This document shows positions 35,262-44,601 of a stretch of 64,000 bases of DNA, piece by piece. The notes under the pieces are model-generated. The model worked only from the letters and a program-made list of their open reading frames with translations, did no database searches and was not told the DNA's origin. A program made the position numbers and the translations under genes. The DNA is from CAYMAZ01 sp964526285 (GTDB taxonomy: Bacteria; Bacteroidota; Bacteroidia; Bacteroidales; DTU049). Within the stretch, counting starts at the first letter, position 1. Every line of letters starts with the position of its first letter. Location of the stretch: positions 33,350 to 97,349 of the forward strand of contig CAZGIW010000004.1 of assembly GCA_964526285.1 (NCBI GenBank), given 5' to 3'.

Positions 35262-37766
35262 ATGAAAAGGTTGCTTATCCTTGCTTACGATTTTCCACCC
35301 TACGTTTCAGTGGGCGCATTGCGACCCTACAGCTGGTATCAATATCTTCACCAGTACGGAGTTTATCCAGTGGTGATTACACGGCAATGGAGCAATAAAT
35401 ACGGCAACCTTAAAGATTATGTGGCTCCTGGTTTTTCTGAAACCTCAGTGTTTGAAGTCAATGAGCACGGAACAATTATCCGAACACCCTATAAACCAAA
35501 TCTGTCAAACAGATTGCTACTGAAATATGGTGAAAAAAAATTCAGATTTCTCAGAAAAACAATTACTGCATGGTATGAAATTATGCAATGGGTTTTTCCC
35601 ACAGGTTCAAAAATAAGACTGTATTATAAAGCAAAAAATTTTTTAAAAAAAAACAAAGTAGATATAATTATTGCAACAGGAGAACCTTATATTTTGTTTA
35701 AATATGCTGCTAGGCTTAGTAAGAAATTTTGTGTTCCCTGGATTGCTGACTATCGTGATCCATGGACAACAGGAGCAGGTCGTAATTCTATTTGGTTTTT
35801 TCATAATTTAATGTCCTTTGATGAGAGAAAAATTGTTAAAACCGCAAGTGCTGTAGTATCTGTGTCAGATTTTTTTACGAAAAAGATTGCAGATGTAGTT
35901 CGCAATGGAGAGTTTTTTGTGATTCCCAATGGATTTAACCCTGAGTTTGTAAAGGAAGCCGAATATATTCCTCAGAATGATCAAGTACTAAGTGTTGGAT
36001 TTGCAGGCACCATTTCAAAATATCATCCCGTTGATGATTTTGTTCTGTTGATGAATGAGTTTGTGATGGAAAATCCACATATTAAATTGAAAGTCAATTT
36101 CTATGGCACCAATCTGAATTCATATTTGCAAAAACTTGTAGAAAATCAGTTCCCAGCATTAAAGAATGTTTTTTATATTTATCAGAAAATGCCCAACCCG
36201 AAAGTGCTCAGGGAACTGGCTTCAAATAATCTGTTGCTCTTATTTAACAATTATTCTTTCATTGGAACAAAAATTTATGACTATCTGGCATTAAAAAGAA
36301 AGATATTGTTTTGTTATGAAAATGATGACAATGCAAATCAGTTGAAAATGAGGTTTTTTGAATATGATGGTGATGAAGAAGTTGCTAATCCTCAGCAGAA
36401 GTTGATTACTGAAACAAATTCGGGATTAATTATTCAGGACAGAAATCACTTAAAAGAAGTGTTAAAAGAACTGCATAGCACATTCTCACAAACAGGCCAA
36501 ATTGAATGTAATTCAACAGATATTGAGCAGTATTCAAGAGAGATTCAGACCTCTCGTTTAGCTGAGATTGTAAAAAAAATTTCAGAAAAAGATAATGCAG
36601 AGAAATGTTCCGAATATTCTGCCTCAGAATTGATGAATCAGGAGGTATATGGGCAATGCACCCGTTGTGTCATGGACACCTCAGATGTGGATATTGCATT
36701 TGATGCCCATGGTTATTGCAATCATTGCAACAATTATTTCAGCAATATCAGGCATCGCATGTATGTTGGTGAGCAAAGTGATGCTGAGCGGCAACTGGTT
36801 TTGTCAAAAATCAAAAGGGCTGGCAAAGGCAAAAAATATGATTGTGTTATTGGTGTCAGCGGTGGCGTTGACAGTTCTTATGTGGCATGGTTGGCTAAAA
36901 ACGAAGGTTTAAGACCATTGCTTGTGCATCTTGACAATGGTTGGAATTCCGAAATTTCGGTTGAAAATATTCGCAAGTTGGCACAGTTGCTCGAGGTTGA
37001 CTATGAGTGTTATGTTTTGGACTGGGAAGAATTTCGCAGCATTCAGCTGGCATTTTTGATGGCCTCTGTGCCCGAAATGGAAACCCCCACAGATATGGCC
37101 ATACCCAGTGCTTTGCATAAGGTGGCAGCCAAATATGGTATAAAATATATTATCAGTGGCGGCAATTTTGCCACCGAAGGAATTTTGCCCAAAACCTGGC
37201 ACTACAATGCAAAGGATATGAAGTATTTTAAGCATATTCTGAAAAAAAACGGAAAAGTAAAAATCAAAACATTTCCTGTGTTTGGCGCAAAGCAGGAGTT
37301 GTGGTACAAAATTTTCAGGGGAATAAAAATCGTGTATCTGCTGAATTATTTTCCCTATGCAAAGGACAAAGCACAAAAATTGCTTGAAAATGAACTGGGA
37401 TGGAAATATTATGGAGGCAAACATTATGAGTCGGTTTATACTGGATTTGTGCAATCATATATCATGCCTGTGAAATTCAATATGGACTATCGCAGGGCAA
37501 CACTTTCAACCCAGATTTGTGCAGGCGAAGCTGACAGAGATTCTGCACTTGAGATATTGAGAGAACCATCATTTCATGTTGATAAAGCACAGGCAGAAAA
37601 GGAATACATTTGCAAAAAACTGCAGCTTTCCATTGATGAATTTGAGGTGATGATGAATGAATTGCCAAAAACCTACCGAGATTACCCCAATGAAGAGAAA
37701 CGCCTGCAATTCATATATAGAATATATCGCAAACTTTACAAAAAAAGTGATTACAGACAGATATGA
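35262..37766 (+). CDS. Glycosyltransferase fused to WbpG/PseA-type sugar amidotransferase
   Basis: 834 residues, one uninterrupted frame. Residues 1-430 form a GT4-like transferase (DFPPYVSVGALRPYSWYQYL opening; ADYRDPWT near 165; IPNGFNPEF and GFAGTISKYH mid-way). A short charged linker leads to Met458, then a second complete protein: CTRCVMDTSD and CNHC (a probable zinc site), then the N-type PP-loop GVSGGVDSS, and the family's GGNFATEGILP. WbpG/PseA enzymes convert an N-acetyl sugar to an acetamidino sugar using ammonia, normally with HisH/HisF-like partners, none of which is visible here. Met458 (ATG at 36633) looks like the ancestral start of the second gene. The fusion ties amidation to glycosyl transfer. 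Confidence 0.87.
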   Translation: MKRLLILAYDFPPYVSVGALRPYSWYQYLHQYGVYPVVITRQWSNKYGNLKDYVAPGFSETSVFEVNEHGTIIRTPYKPNLSNRLLLKYGEKKFRFLRKTITAWYEIMQWVFPTGSKIRLYYKAKNFLKKNKVDIIIATGEPYILFKYAARLSKKFCVPWIADYRDPWTTGAGRNSIWFFHNLMSFDERKIVKTASAVVSVSDFFTKKIADVVRNGEFFVIPNGFNPEFVKEAEYIPQNDQVLSVGFAGTISKYHPVDDFVLLMNEFVMENPHIKLKVNFYGTNLNSYLQKLVENQFPALKNVFYIYQKMPNPKVLRELASNNLLLLFNNYSFIGTKIYDYLALKRKILFCYENDDNANQLKMRFFEYDGDEEVANPQQKLITETNSGLIIQDRNHLKEVLKELHSTFSQTGQIECNSTDIEQYSREIQTSRLAEIVKKISEKDNAEKCSEYSASELMNQEVYGQCTRCVMDTSDVDIAFDAHGYCNHCNNYFSNIRHRMYVGEQSDAERQLVLSKIKRAGKGKKYDCVIGVSGGVDSSYVAWLAKNEGLRPLLVHLDNGWNSEISVENIRKLAQLLEVDYECYVLDWEEFRSIQLAFLMASVPEMETPTDMAIPSALHKVAAKYGIKYIISGGNFATEGILPKTWHYNAKDMKYFKHILKKNGKVKIKTFPVFGAKQELWYKIFRGIKIVYLLNYFPYAKDKAQKLLENELGWKYYGGKHYESVYTGFVQSYIMPVKFNMDYRRATLSTQICAGEADRDSALEILREPSFHVDKAQAEKEYICKKLQLSIDEFEVMMNELPKTYRDYPNEEKRLQFIYRIYRKLYKKSDYRQI

Positions 37767-38650
37767 AACAGTTGCATGATGTATGTCCTTTGTGTAGTTC
37801 GGAAAAATTTTCCCCATATGAAAAATACCATACCGTTAATGGTTTAAGGAAATGTGCCAATTGTGGCTTTGTGTTTATGGAAAAAGTTCCGTCAGAAAAT
37901 GAGTTGAATGTCTATTATGCTTCATACTCATACAATAGTGAAGCATATTTGTCTCCAATAACAGTTAGAAGCTATAATAAGCTGCTTGATGAATTTGAAA
38001 AATTCAGAATACATAATTCCTTACTTGATGTAGGTTGTGGCAGGGGCTGGTTTCTTGAAGAGGCTCAAAAAAGAGGATGGAAGGTTTATGGAACTGAGTA
38101 TTCTGAAACAGCAGTTGAATTGTGTAAATCCAAAGGCATCGACATGCGGCAGGGCGATTTGAAGGCTGGAGATTTCGCGGATATGAAATTTGATGTTGTC
38201 ACCTCATTTGAAGTGATTGAACACCTTTCATTTCCGGGAAAACATTTAGAAGAAATTAAAAAGCTTATGAGGCGCGGGGGTTTGTTTTATTGTACCACGC
38301 CAAATTTTAATTCAATACCACGGTTTATAAGAAAAACTGACTTCGGAATAATCTGTTATCCTGAGCATTTATCATACTTTACAAAATCTACACTTTGCAG
38401 ATTGGCAGAAATGCATGGGCTGAAAAAAGTTAGATTCAAATCAACAGGGATCAGTTTAGCCCTGATGAGAAAACCTGACAACAAGCCTCAGGTGTCGATG
38501 AACTCTCAGGCACATCCCGATGAACAACTGAGACAAAAAATAGAAAAACGACATGTGTTTCAGATAGCGAAACAGATTATTAATTTCTTTTTGACAATCT
38601 CAAATACCGGTGTTACTTTAAAAGGGTATTTTGTTAAAGACAAAACATAG
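37763..38650 (+). CDS. SAM methyltransferase with N-terminal zinc ribbon
   Basis: 295 residues; start and previous stop share ATGA. An N-terminal zinc ribbon (CPLC at 8-11, CANCGF at 31-36) precedes a Methyltransf domain with LLDVGCGRGWF as motif I, GTEYSE for the acidic residue and DVVTSFEVIEHL. This zinc-ribbon plus methyltransferase layout is common in sugar clusters (TylF/NovU-like C-methyltransferases or O-methyltransferases). Exact substrate unknown. Last gene of the tightly packed part of the operon. Confidence 0.86.
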   Translation: MKQLHDVCPLCSSEKFSPYEKYHTVNGLRKCANCGFVFMEKVPSENELNVYYASYSYNSEAYLSPITVRSYNKLLDEFEKFRIHNSLLDVGCGRGWFLEEAQKRGWKVYGTEYSETAVELCKSKGIDMRQGDLKAGDFADMKFDVVTSFEVIEHLSFPGKHLEEIKKLMRRGGLFYCTTPNFNSIPRFIRKTDFGIICYPEHLSYFTKSTLCRLAEMHGLKKVRFKSTGISLALMRKPDNKPQVSMNSQAHPDEQLRQKIEKRHVFQIAKQIINFFLTISNTGVTLKGYFVKDKT

Positions 38651-38751
38651 GTTTGGGCATTATGGTGTTATTAATGAATTGAAAAACACATTATCAATTT
38701 GTTTCTTTGTTTCAGATTGGGAGAAAACCACTATTTTTGAAAAAAATCTTT

Positions 38752-40617
38752 ATGTGCGGCATTGCAGGGATCATAGGAAATAATTTGACGGATGAGCACA
38801 TTCGCAGCATGACCTCTGCCATTGCCCACCGTGGTCCCGATGCTGAAGGTGTTTGGAATGATGGGCAGTGTTTTCTGGGCCACCGCAGGCTGAGCATTAT
38901 TGATTTGTCGGATGCTGCCAACCAACCCATGGTTTCACATTGTGGCAGATATGTGATGGTGTATAATGGTGAGATTTACAACTTTAAAGAGATTCGGCAA
39001 GAATTGAATATTGTTTGTAAAACAACTTCAGATACAGAAGTTATTCTGGAAACCTTTGTCAGGTTGGGTGCCGATTTTGTGCATCGCCTCAACGGAATGT
39101 TTGCCATTGCCATTTGGGATAATGTAGAGAAAAAACTCAGTTTGTTCAGAGACAGAATGGGCATCAAACCCATATATTATTACCACCATCAAGGGCTGTT
39201 TGCATTTGCGTCAGAACTGAAAGCTCTCACAGCTGTAGCGGATATTAGCAAGCATCTTGAATTGAGCAAAGATGCCCTCTCGCTCTATCTTCATCTGGGG
39301 TATATTCCACAGCCTCATTCGGTGTACAGGCAGATACACAAATTTCCCAAGGGAAGTGCTGGCGTTTATCAAAATGGCATCTTCACCATTCAACACTACT
39401 GGACACCCCAGCAGCACATCTGCAAAGAGATTATCACAAATGAAGAAGAAGCTGTTGTTCAGCTGGAACAGCTGTTGAAGGATGCAGTGGGCAAAAGGCT
39501 GATGAGCGATGTGCCTTTCGGAACTTTTTTGAGTGGAGGGATTGATTCAAGTTTGGTTACTGCTCTTGCTCAATCACATTTGTCGGTGCCTCTTAACACA
39601 TTTACCATCGGATTTTCAGAAAGTAAATTCAATGAAGCTGCGCGAGCAAAGGAAATTGCCGAGTATTTGGGCACAAAACACCATGAGTTTATTTTGAGTG
39701 AACAACAATCTGCTGAATTGCTGAAGGATATCATTCCTGTGTATGACGAGCCTTTTGCTGACAGTTCGGCCATTCCCACCATGCTGGTTTCAAAAATGTC
39801 GCGTCAGCATGTGACCATGACATTGTCGGGAGATGGTGGCGATGAATTGTTTTTTGGCTATGGAGCATATGAGTGGGCAAAAAGGCTTCACAATCCATTT
39901 TTCAGAATGTTCAGGCATCCTGTAAAACACATGCTCAGAGCGGGAAATTCTCGTATGCAGAGAGCTTCATGGTTGTTTGATTTTGATAAGCGCACCCATC
40001 TCAAATCACACATTTTCTCACAGGAGCAATATTTGTTTTCCTCAAAGCAGGTGAAAGCCATCACCGGAAATACATATGTGGATGACTTTTTCAGAGAAGA
40101 GGGTGAATATATGAGAAATCTCAGTCCTGCTGAGGCTCAGGCATTGTTTGATATGAATTATTATTTGCCGGATGATTTACTGGTGAAAGTTGACAGGGCG
40201 AGTATGCGGTATTCACTTGAAACACGGGTTCCGTTGCTTGATTACAGGATAGTGGAGATGGTATTGAATTTGTCACCTGATTTGAAATACAGAAGTGGCA
40301 CATCAAAATATTTGCTGAAGAAAATTCTGTATCAATATATTCCAGAGCAATATTTTGAAAGGCCCAAATGGGGGTTTAGCATTCCGCTTTCATCCTGGTT
40401 GCGTGGTGATATGAATGAATTTGCCATGGATTATCTGCATTCAGACAAATTGCATGATGTGCTTCAGTTGTCTGTGGAAGATATTCCGGCAGTGAAACGA
40501 TGGAAGGCGGGTGATGATTTGTACTACAACAGGATTTGGCAACTCGTTGTCTTGTCGGTTTTTTTGCAAGGGTTTCGCTTCCCATCGGGATCCCTTTGGG
40601 AAAACGCTCCAAATTGA
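38752..40617 (+). CDS. asnB: Asparagine synthase (glutamine-hydrolysing) of the glycan cluster
   Basis: 621 residues. The start at 38752 puts the nucleophile at Cys2 (MCGIAGIIG), so the upstream in-frame start at 38707 is rejected. The class II glutaminase domain (RGPDAEG at 27-33, YNGEIYN at 71-77) is followed by the synthetase domain with the PP-loop SGGIDSS at 261-267. AsnB-like genes are frequent in polysaccharide clusters, where they may amidate uronic acids rather than aspartate; the C5-epimerase in the cluster makes a uronamide plausible. The last dozen codons lie in a palindrome related to a dispersed repeat (40579-40602), so the C-terminus (about FPSGSLWENAPN) may be a late addition. 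Confidence 0.9.
   Translation: MCGIAGIIGNNLTDEHIRSMTSAIAHRGPDAEGVWNDGQCFLGHRRLSIIDLSDAANQPMVSHCGRYVMVYNGEIYNFKEIRQELNIVCKTTSDTEVILETFVRLGADFVHRLNGMFAIAIWDNVEKKLSLFRDRMGIKPIYYYHHQGLFAFASELKALTAVADISKHLELSKDALSLYLHLGYIPQPHSVYRQIHKFPKGSAGVYQNGIFTIQHYWTPQQHICKEIITNEEEAVVQLEQLLKDAVGKRLMSDVPFGTFLSGGIDSSLVTALAQSHLSVPLNTFTIGFSESKFNEAARAKEIAEYLGTKHHEFILSEQQSAELLKDIIPVYDEPFADSSAIPTMLVSKMSRQHVTMTLSGDGGDELFFGYGAYEWAKRLHNPFFRMFRHPVKHMLRAGNSRMQRASWLFDFDKRTHLKSHIFSQEQYLFSSKQVKAITGNTYVDDFFREEGEYMRNLSPAEAQALFDMNYYLPDDLLVKVDRASMRYSLETRVPLLDYRIVEMVLNLSPDLKYRSGTSKYLLKKILYQYIPEQYFERPKWGFSIPLSSWLRGDMNEFAMDYLHSDKLHDVLQLSVEDIPAVKRWKAGDDLYYNRIWQLVVLSVFLQGFRFPSGSLWENAPN
40579..40602 (+). repeat. Nested palindrome inside the 3' end of asnB
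   Basis: Arms TTCCCA and TGGGAA enclose an inner GGGATCCC palindrome; 20 of 24 bases obey the symmetry. The left half resembles the core of the repeats at 18243 and 49420 (CCCATCGGGAT). It is read as protein in asnB and could form a hairpin just before the stop. Confidence 0.7.
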
Positions 40618-40658
40618 GACTGTATCAAAACGCTCATTTTTCTTTTATTTTCTGTGTG

Positions 40659-42002
40659 TTATACTTGAAGTACAACTCTTTGCGAGATAATATATTTTCT
40701 GTATCTTTTGGATCTGCTGAGTTTCTTCTCAATAATAAACAAACCTGCAACAAACAGAGGCATCAGGGGAATCCTGTATCTTACCAAAGCACCGAAATTT
40801 GATGTGGATAAACCAATGCCAAAGGCCAAAAAAATGACAAAAATCATAATCCCCAAAAGGAAGGGATCATTTCCAATAATTCTGAAGGCAGCAAAAGCCT
40901 TTCTGCGAAAAAAAACGATTAATGTCATAAGAAGAATGGCAAAGTTTTCCAGGCCTGAAAGCAACATGAAAAAGTTTTTAACTTCCCAAAGATATGGTCT
41001 GAACAATCCTGCAAGCACAGCATTGGGAAATAGTTTTACCAACTGTGATGTCTCACCTGAAATCTCTCCTATATAAAAAAAATTGCTGCCATATTGTTCT
41101 TCTCTTATTAAATCTTCCTGAATAATTTTTGCTCTGTCAACCATGGTGTCAATGCTGCCGAAATGGCCCATGGAAGAGGAAAGTCGTGAAAAAGTAAAAA
41201 GCACACCCCCGAAAATGAGAACCAGAAAAACAGGAATCATGGCAGATTTTATAAAACCTTTTTTCATTTTAAGATATTGGTTGTAAAACAACCACACAAA
41301 AAGAGTGGGCAGGAGTGCAACAATTATATATGGTTTAATAATTATAATACCCCATGCACAAATGAGAAACCAGAGAAATCTCAATAAATTAAATTTCAGT
41401 TTCATCAGTTGTTCAAAAACAACAATGACTATACACATGCAAAATATAACAATGGTGTCCTTCATAATACCTGAACCCCAGAACAGAACAGAGGGCATGA
41501 ACAAGCAAGCAATTGCCATTCTGAATCTGAGAGAAGGAAATTTTTTAATCAGTAAAGTATAAAGTTGCCACAGCCCAAGAAACGAGATGACAGAAACAAT
41601 AAGGGAACTCACAAGAAAACTGTTGCCGCTGATAATTGCGATGGGAGATAAGAGACGTGAAACAAAGAAGGATGAAGAATCTTTCCACATATAGGAAGGC
41701 ATTCCTGTGGTATTGTTGAAATAATAGAATGAGGTGGAGTCAATTCCTTTTATCAATATTTCAAAATACTGAAGTGGTGATTCAAAAAATAAATTTCTCA
41801 TTACCTGCATATTGTGAAAATAAGAGAGAGTATCACCACCGTAGGCTGTCATGTATATTATGCAAAATGAAAGAGAACTTAACATTTTGATAATAAGGGC
41901 AGGCAAAAAGTATTTGAAATGGTTTTCTTTTTGAATTTTGTCTATTGCATATATTCTGCCCATAAATACAACTACCATAAAAATTAGCACAACAAAAATC
42001 AT
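40659..42002 (-). CDS. EpsG/Wzy-like polytopic membrane protein
   Basis: About 447 residues from the ATG at 42002; a TTG at 42083 opens a longer frame but lies on the -7 box at 42081-42088, so the shorter form is favoured. Roughly ten membrane segments with a large loop (about 280-320). Phrases such as YGGDTLSYFHNM near the N-terminus, LFWGSGIMKDT mid-way and VRYRIPLMPLF near the end occur in EpsG/O-antigen-polymerase-like Bacteroidota proteins. As the flippase is present, a Wzy polymerase is expected in this cluster and this is the only candidate. It points against the operon and sits 41 bp from asnB, convergent. Confidence 0.68.
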   Translation of the reverse strand: MIFVVLIFMVVVFMGRIYAIDKIQKENHFKYFLPALIIKMLSSLSFCIIYMTAYGGDTLSYFHNMQVMRNLFFESPLQYFEILIKGIDSTSFYYFNNTTGMPSYMWKDSSSFFVSRLLSPIAIISGNSFLVSSLIVSVISFLGLWQLYTLLIKKFPSLRFRMAIACLFMPSVLFWGSGIMKDTIVIFCMCIVIVVFEQLMKLKFNLLRFLWFLICAWGIIIIKPYIIVALLPTLFVWLFYNQYLKMKKGFIKSAMIPVFLVLIFGGVLFTFSRLSSSMGHFGSIDTMVDRAKIIQEDLIREEQYGSNFFYIGEISGETSQLVKLFPNAVLAGLFRPYLWEVKNFFMLLSGLENFAILLMTLIVFFRRKAFAAFRIIGNDPFLLGIMIFVIFLAFGIGLSTSNFGALVRYRIPLMPLFVAGLFIIEKKLSRSKRYRKYIISQRVVLQV

Positions 42003-42080
42003 GTCCCAGATGGTTACTGTTATAAATTGGTAGTCAAGGCTGCTGAAAAAAGGTTTCAAGTTTTTTGTGGTTTTCAGAAA

Positions 42081-42088
42081 CAAAATTA
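42081..42088 (-). promoter_or_regulatory. -7 box of the Wzy-like gene
   Basis: TAATTTTG on the minus strand, directly abutting the plus-strand -7 box at 42089-42096. Confidence 0.55.
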
Positions 42089-42096
42089 TACATTTG
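42089..42096 (+). promoter_or_regulatory. -7 box of the downstream glycosyltransferase
   Basis: TACATTTG, 20 bp upstream of the ATG at 42117. Back to back with the minus-strand box, so polymerase binding at the two promoters should be mutually exclusive. Confidence 0.58.
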
Positions 42097-42116
42097 TAAT
42101 CAGTTTTCGTTAAAAA

Positions 42117-43346
42117 ATGGCAAAAATTCTTTATTTATCCTACGATGGCATGACAGATTCCTTAGGGCAGTCGCAGGTTTTGCCCTATATGTCAGGCTTG
42201 TCGGCTTTGGGTTATGAGATTCATATTCTGAGTTTTGAAAAACCGCTTGCATTTGAAAAGAGAAAAGAAACTGTTTCAAAACACATTAAAGAAAGGAATT
42301 TGCACTGGCATCCAATGCTTTACACATCCAGGCCACCGGTATTATCCACAATGATGGATGTGAGAAAGATGAAGAAAAAGGCAAAACAGCTTCACAGGGA
42401 GCATGGGTTTCATTTGGTGCATGTGCGCTCATACATCCCTGCGCTGGCTGCACTTATGCTGAAGCAGGAGTTTTCATTGCCATTTATTTTTGATATGCGT
42501 GGATTATGGGCAGATGAAAGAGTGGATGGAGGATTGTGGAATCTGAAAAATCCTCTTTATAAATTAATTTACAGGTATTTTAAGAAAAAAGAACAGGTTT
42601 TTTTAAAAGAAGCTGCCCGGGTAATTAGTCTGACAAATGCAGCAATACCGGTATTGAAAAAGATTTCGGGCAATGAGCATTTAAGCACTGAGGTCATTCC
42701 CTGCTGTGTTGATACTGAACATTTTGATTACAAGCGGTTCAGTGAAGAGGAGAAATCTGCTGCAAGAACACAGCTGGATATTGGGGCAGAAGATTTTGTG
42801 TTGTCATATCTTGGTTCCCTTGGCACCTGGTATATGCTTGATGAAATGCTTGATTTTTTTGCAGAATTGAAAATACGCATTCCCCGGAGCAAATTTTTGT
42901 TTATCAGTCATGACGATCCGTTGATTATTTTGCAGAAAGCACATCTGAAGGGGATTTCACCTGAGGATATTGTTGTATATTCTGCAACACGGGATGAAGT
43001 ACCTGCCATGCTTCGAGTTTCAGATGCGAATATATTTTTCATACGTCCTGTTTTTTCCAAGCAGGCATCGTCTCCCACAAAGATGGCTGAGGTATTGGCA
43101 ATGGGGATTCCTGTTGTTGCCAATTCAGGGGTAGGCGATATTGAGCAACAGATACTGGAGAATGGTGTTGGCAGCATTGTAAGAGATTTCAACATTGCAG
43201 AATACAACAGAGTGATAGATGAGTTGTCTTTGCTGCAGAAAATTAGTAGTGAACAGTGTCGTGGAGTGGCATTGAGTTTATACAATCTTGCAGATGGCAT
43301 AGGCAAATATGCAGATTGTTACAGAAAAGTTTTGGGAGCAGGATAA
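42117..43346 (+). CDS. GT4-family glycosyltransferase
   Basis: 409 residues, GT-B fold. The N-terminal domain begins ILYLSYDGMTDSLGQSQVLPY, which includes the acceptor-side loop of GT4 enzymes; HVRSYIPALAAL and FDMRGLWADERVDGG are typical mid-N-domain motifs. The C-terminal donor domain has LSYLGSLGTWYMLDEMLDFF and the nucleotide-sugar stretch FSKQASSPTKMAEVLAMGIPVV. Acts in the cytoplasm on the lipid-linked glycan. Donor and acceptor are not predictable. Has its own promoter, divergent from the Wzy-like gene. Confidence 0.88.
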   Translation: MAKILYLSYDGMTDSLGQSQVLPYMSGLSALGYEIHILSFEKPLAFEKRKETVSKHIKERNLHWHPMLYTSRPPVLSTMMDVRKMKKKAKQLHREHGFHLVHVRSYIPALAALMLKQEFSLPFIFDMRGLWADERVDGGLWNLKNPLYKLIYRYFKKKEQVFLKEAARVISLTNAAIPVLKKISGNEHLSTEVIPCCVDTEHFDYKRFSEEEKSAARTQLDIGAEDFVLSYLGSLGTWYMLDEMLDFFAELKIRIPRSKFLFISHDDPLIILQKAHLKGISPEDIVVYSATRDEVPAMLRVSDANIFFIRPVFSKQASSPTKMAEVLAMGIPVVANSGVGDIEQQILENGVGSIVRDFNIAEYNRVIDELSLLQKISSEQCRGVALSLYNLADGIGKYADCYRKVLGAG

Positions 43347-43413
43347 AGACCAACCAAATTCTTCTGTCTACATAAGTCAATCCTCTTTTGTCTAATTGCC
43401 ACCTCGCCACTGG

Positions 43414-43447
43414 AGGGGAATGTGTCGCGATTGAGGTTTGGTGTGAC
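43414..43447 (+). repeat. Degenerate dispersed repeat, copy 2
   Basis: Shares AGGGGAATGTG at its start and TTTGGTGTG near its end with 22288-22320. Confidence 0.4.
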
Positions 43448-43665
43448 AAAATGGACAGAGCGATGTTGGGGCGTTTGTCGTATCAATACAACTGATTATT
43501 TCGAATCAATGATTCTGAGAAAAACTTCTCTTCCCAGATTAACCAAAACTACAGAATGCCTTTTGCATGAACCATCCGCCACTAAAAAACAATTATGCGT
43601 GTTATCATATTTGCTGTTTTTTGACGGAATAATTACAACACAAAGTATTTTTCGGATAATATTTC

Positions 43666-43673
43666 TATTTTTG
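43666..43673 (+). promoter_or_regulatory. -7 box very close to a start codon
   Basis: TATTTTTG ends only 4 bp before the first ATG at 43678. Transcription would begin at about that ATG, so the mRNA may be nearly leaderless. Confidence 0.5.
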
Positions 43674-43677
43674 CAGT

Positions 43678-44601
43678 ATGATGACTGCTATTACCCCACT
43701 AAAATTCAGCTCTGTACCACTGTGCAAATTTAAAGGAAAGTATCATGAAATATTTATTTTTGATTTTCCTCTGGATGGAAACATTGATCAAGAAGTGGTT
43801 AAATCATTTGGACAGGAATGGAAAAAGTTTCATCGATTTAGCAATAAAGATATAGAAAAGAATGGGAGGCAGTATTTTGATATTCTCAATGAAAACATTG
43901 TAAATGAAGAGTCGTATGTTCTTGATGTTGGATGTGGGACAGGGCGTTGGACCAAATATCTTGTTGATAAAGTAGGCTTTGTTGAAGCTGTTGACCCAAG
44001 TGACGCTATTTATTCTGCTGATTTTATGCTGAAGGACTGCAAAAACATCAGGCTATCAAAAGCTTCTATTGAAAGCTTGCCTTTCCAAGATGATGCTTTT
44101 GATTTTGTCATGAGTATTGGGGTGTTGCATCATATTCCAGATACAGCTTCTGCAATGAGAAAATGCGTGAAAAAGGCAAAAATTGGTGGTCATTTCTATG
44201 TGTATCTTTATTACGATGTTTCTCAAAGAGGGATATTGTTTAAATTTTTGTTCAAAATAGCTAACATTGTCAGGCAAATAATCAGCAGAATGTCGGGAAA
44301 GTTAAAACGCTTTTTTTGTGATTTGATTGCTGTGGTTTTTTATATGCCATTTGTTATTGCTGGAAGGTTTTTGTCCTTTTTGGGATTCAAGAAGATTGCT
44401 GCAAAAATGCCGCTTCATTTTTATCAAAATCAATCATTTTACATTATCAGAAATGATGCTCTCGATAGATTTGGTACAAAACTTGAACATCGCTTTTCAA
44501 AACAAGAAGTAATTGAAATGATGGCAAACTCAGGACTTAATGAAATAATCGTTTCTGAAAAAATGCCTTTCTGGCATGCTGTGGGTAAAAGAAAATACTA
44601 A
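43678..44601 (+). CDS. Class I SAM-dependent methyltransferase
   Basis: 307 residues. Motif I VLDVGCGTGRW, acidic residue in VEAVDPSD, and the LPFQDDAFDFVMSIGVLHHI segment identify a Methyltransf_11/25 enzyme. The C-terminal third has two hydrophobic stretches around 205-245, suggesting membrane association, as in some glycan or lipid methyltransferases. The first two codons are both ATG; the -7 box almost touches them (see that entry), so the true start is uncertain but no good internal ATG exists before motif I. The stop overlaps the convergent glycosyltransferase stop. Confidence 0.84.
   Translation: MMTAITPLKFSSVPLCKFKGKYHEIFIFDFPLDGNIDQEVVKSFGQEWKKFHRFSNKDIEKNGRQYFDILNENIVNEESYVLDVGCGTGRWTKYLVDKVGFVEAVDPSDAIYSADFMLKDCKNIRLSKASIESLPFQDDAFDFVMSIGVLHHIPDTASAMRKCVKKAKIGGHFYVYLYYDVSQRGILFKFLFKIANIVRQIISRMSGKLKRFFCDLIAVVFYMPFVIAGRFLSFLGFKKIAAKMPLHFYQNQSFYIIRNDALDRFGTKLEHRFSKQEVIEMMANSGLNEIIVSEKMPFWHAVGKRKY

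Larger units (their letters stand above)
43347..43677. other. Intergenic region with a degenerate repeat
   Basis: No supported gene. It contains a short segment (43414-43447) resembling 22288-22320 and, at its end, the -7 box at 43666-43673. A 103-codon open frame from 43422 starts in the repeat, runs into the next gene and has no recognisable features. Confidence 0.6.

Noticed and set aside
36909..37454. 181-codon open frame on the minus strand
   Set aside because: Opposite-strand shadow of the amidotransferase half of the fusion protein.
43422..43733. 103-codon open frame before the methyltransferase
   Set aside because: Starts in a degenerate repeat, overlaps the real gene start and has no recognisable feature.
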